Shown piece by piece: positions 62,255 through 64,000 of a stretch of 64,000 bases of DNA. The notes under the pieces were generated by a model that did not search any database, was not told the origin of the DNA, and saw only the letters and a list, made by a program, of their open reading frames with translations. The stretch comes from Prostheceraeus crozeri (Eukaryota; Platyhelminthes; Polycladida; Euryleptidae): contig CAJQUW010009052.1 of NCBI GenBank assembly GCA_907163375.1, positions 62,001-126,000 on the forward strand, read 5' to 3'. Within the stretch, counting starts at the first letter, position 1, and each line of letters starts with the position of its first letter. A program made the translations under genes and the position numbers.

Positions 62255-62650
62255 GTAAGGGAGGTAGATATAAAATAATGGGCACGATAATTATGGACAA
62301 TTGTGGCTATAGTGTAGGGCTGGACTAGACCTATACATTGGCATCAGTTAGTAGCATGTAAAAGTAACATATAAGCCATTTCATTTGCCTGAAATCAATA
62401 ATGCAAAATTTGATATTCATGCTAATGTTGATGGCATGTGTTGCAATAGAGGTGTGGTAGAGCTATAGAGATTCTTCATAACTTGTCAAGGACTATCATC
62501 CTTACGCCTTATCTCAAATAGTGCACATATGACTAGTAGATGATTGCCTGCATTGAAAGTGAAGTTGCCTTAGATGTTATTTATCTATGCTAAAGTTTTT
62601 AAACATGTATTGCACATTACAAAATCAGGAAAATGACATGCTTGTTAGTC

Positions 62651-62692
62651 GTCCGCTATCATACTAAGTAGTTCGAGTTTTGATAGCGGACG
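62651..62692. repeat. Small perfect hairpin
   Basis: CGTCCGCTATCA and its exact inverse TGATAGCGGACG are separated by about 18 nt. No run of T follows that would suggest a terminator, and no function is evident. Confidence 0.7.
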
Positions 62693-64000
62693 ATGATGTC
62701 AATGATAACGATGATATCTCAATAACGAGATGATTCCACCGCCAGCGCAGCGTGCATTAATCAGTCACCAAATGAAAGTAGTATAACAAGCTAACGACTT
62801 GAAAAATAAGGAATCGCAGAAAATCGATGTGCCTCGCTTCCTTAGGTCAGATTTCTCTCAATTTCGACAATGTTAATGTTCTTATCAATGAAATACGAGT
62901 GAAATTAGCCATCAATTTTTCTGGATTTATTCGATCGACACTTCTTGCTATTCGTCCTACCGGAAATTGTCATTTAACTTGTGAAGTTTATAAAATCGAA
63001 TGATCACGTTATTGGCACATGCACAGTATACGCATATACTAATTAATACTTCCAATTTGTACGCGCTGAACTCTGACATAAAAATCTGAAAATATCAAAT
63101 TCGTTAAAGTTGCAATTTGTTTCAGAGATGCGTGTCTGTAGTCAGAAACAGTTGAGACGAGAAGTACGGTGACGCTAAAATTTCGTCGTTGATATACATG
63201 TACGTTGAAGTGGAGATGTGGGGAGTGAAAGATCGACTGATTTGCGGCCGAAGGGTTAAGGATCGAAGGAAATGCATGGAAACCACAATATTTACGCACT
63301 GGTAAATAGTAGACTCATGCGCATGTTAACAAGGAAGCGCTTCACTCAATGTTTTACACAATGATTTTCTGTCTTCAGACCGGTAATGAGTCAGAACTAC
63401 AATAACAACGATATTTCACGAATGATTCCAGGCTTGCTTTTTCTCAATCTTTTTACTTGCTGAAGTCAAAGTTTCTTCAATGCATTTGCTTCTTCAAAAC
63501 TAACGAAGCTAATCAACCTATAATCGATTGCACTAACAGTATACAGCAATGAGAAGATTTTCAATTAATTGAAAACCCTTTCTTTATATGTTTCTTAAAG
63601 CGTTCGACAGCTACATTGAACTTGACATATTGTTATATTCGAAAGCGTGATTAAAATACATTTACAGTACATATGCATGTCTAGTTCATACAAAGGGTAA
63701 TATTGTATAACTGCGAGCAGGTTTGAGAGGACAGTTAACAGTTGAGGCTGATAGTCATTGCTGTCCGAATTCAAACATGCTCACAGTTGCATAGTAGTCA
63801 TTGCGATCAGGATTACATGATACATAGGGAGTATACAATACACAGATATCATATTACAATGTAGATTTGTTGTACGAAAAATGAACACAGCGATCGAGTC
63901 CGCGTTAGCTGTGTGAATTTTGAGTACAACAACGCATTGCTATTGGTATATGTCTCTTGTCACAGAGTCCATGACAATATCGAAAACTGCACGGCGCAAT

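Larger units (their letters stand above)
59527..64000. other. Cav1 intron upstream of the IIS1 exon (incomplete)
   Basis: I found no minus-strand exon for domain I or the beta-binding part of the I-II linker. Contents are a degenerate minisatellite (59885-60084), an (AAT)n tract near 60930-60948 and an exon-like plus-strand segment (62118-62254). There is also a GC-rich hairpin just before that segment (62034-62071) and a 12-bp-stem hairpin (62651-62692). The remainder is AT-rich. Confidence 0.65.

Noticed and set aside
61990-62300. Minus-strand reading of the GC-rich stretch as the missing I-II linker exon
   Set aside because: No suitable donor, and the translation does not resemble the beta-binding motif or any Cav1 linker; the plus strand has the better splice sites.
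1-64000. CRISPR array, operon structure, bacterial genes
   Set aside because: Spliced calcium channel, SINEs and LINEs show animal DNA; no regular spaced repeats were seen.

Overview
This is animal nuclear DNA. It is AT-rich and intron-dense, with GT-AG spliced coding exons separated by long introns full of decayed transposons and SINEs. The only host gene I can identify with confidence is a voltage-gated calcium channel alpha-1 subunit of the L-type (Cav1) class. It lies on the minus strand and runs through most of the window. Its wording (for example IIIS5-S6, and the III-IV linker ending in [11 protein letters not shown]) looks protostome, most like lophotrochozoan or mollusc channels as I remember them, but I cannot fix the taxon.

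Gene layout, read on the minus strand from about 59.5 kb down to 436: the end of the I-II linker and IIS1 (59236-59526), IIS2-S4 (58948-59173), IIS5 and the pore start (56359-56566), the domain II selectivity loop and start of IIS6 (53507-53627), the end of IIS6 and the II-III linker (51636-51959, 34728-34929), IIIS1 (33477-33606), IIIS2 (33355-33414), then two alternative 107-nt exons for the IIIS2-S3 loop and IIIS3 (33167-33273 and 21824-21930). After these come IIIS4 (19792-19879), IIIS5 (16445-16605), the domain III pore (16252-16380), IIIS6 (15984-16185), and the III-IV linker with IVS1 (436-594). All reading phases join correctly, giving about 802 codons. Domain I and the start of the I-II linker, and IVS2 to the C-terminus, lie outside the window.

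The most interesting host-gene observation is the pair of 107-nt exons, 11.2 kb apart. They have the same length and phases and are about 50% identical in protein. Skipping both or including both puts a stop in frame, so they behave as mutually exclusive exons. As I recall, the known vertebrate exclusive pair is the preceding 60-nt IIIS2 exon, which is single here. The channel also carries Met where dihydropyridine-sensitive L-type channels have the critical IIIS5 Gln.

The introns hold the rest. There is a 689-bp hAT derivative with an 8-bp target duplication (14284-14972), a 322-bp Charlie-like hAT (36119-36440), and a 1363-bp mariner with near-identical ends and a broken transposase (53810-55172). 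There are several non-LTR retrotransposon fragments, a Ty3/Gypsy fossil near 58 kb, and two tRNA-derived SINE families. There are also MITE/foldback elements and a complex of nested inverted repeats at 38.0-46.7 kb that I could not classify. A few unidentified open frames and one plus-strand exon-like segment (62118-62254) may deserve a check.
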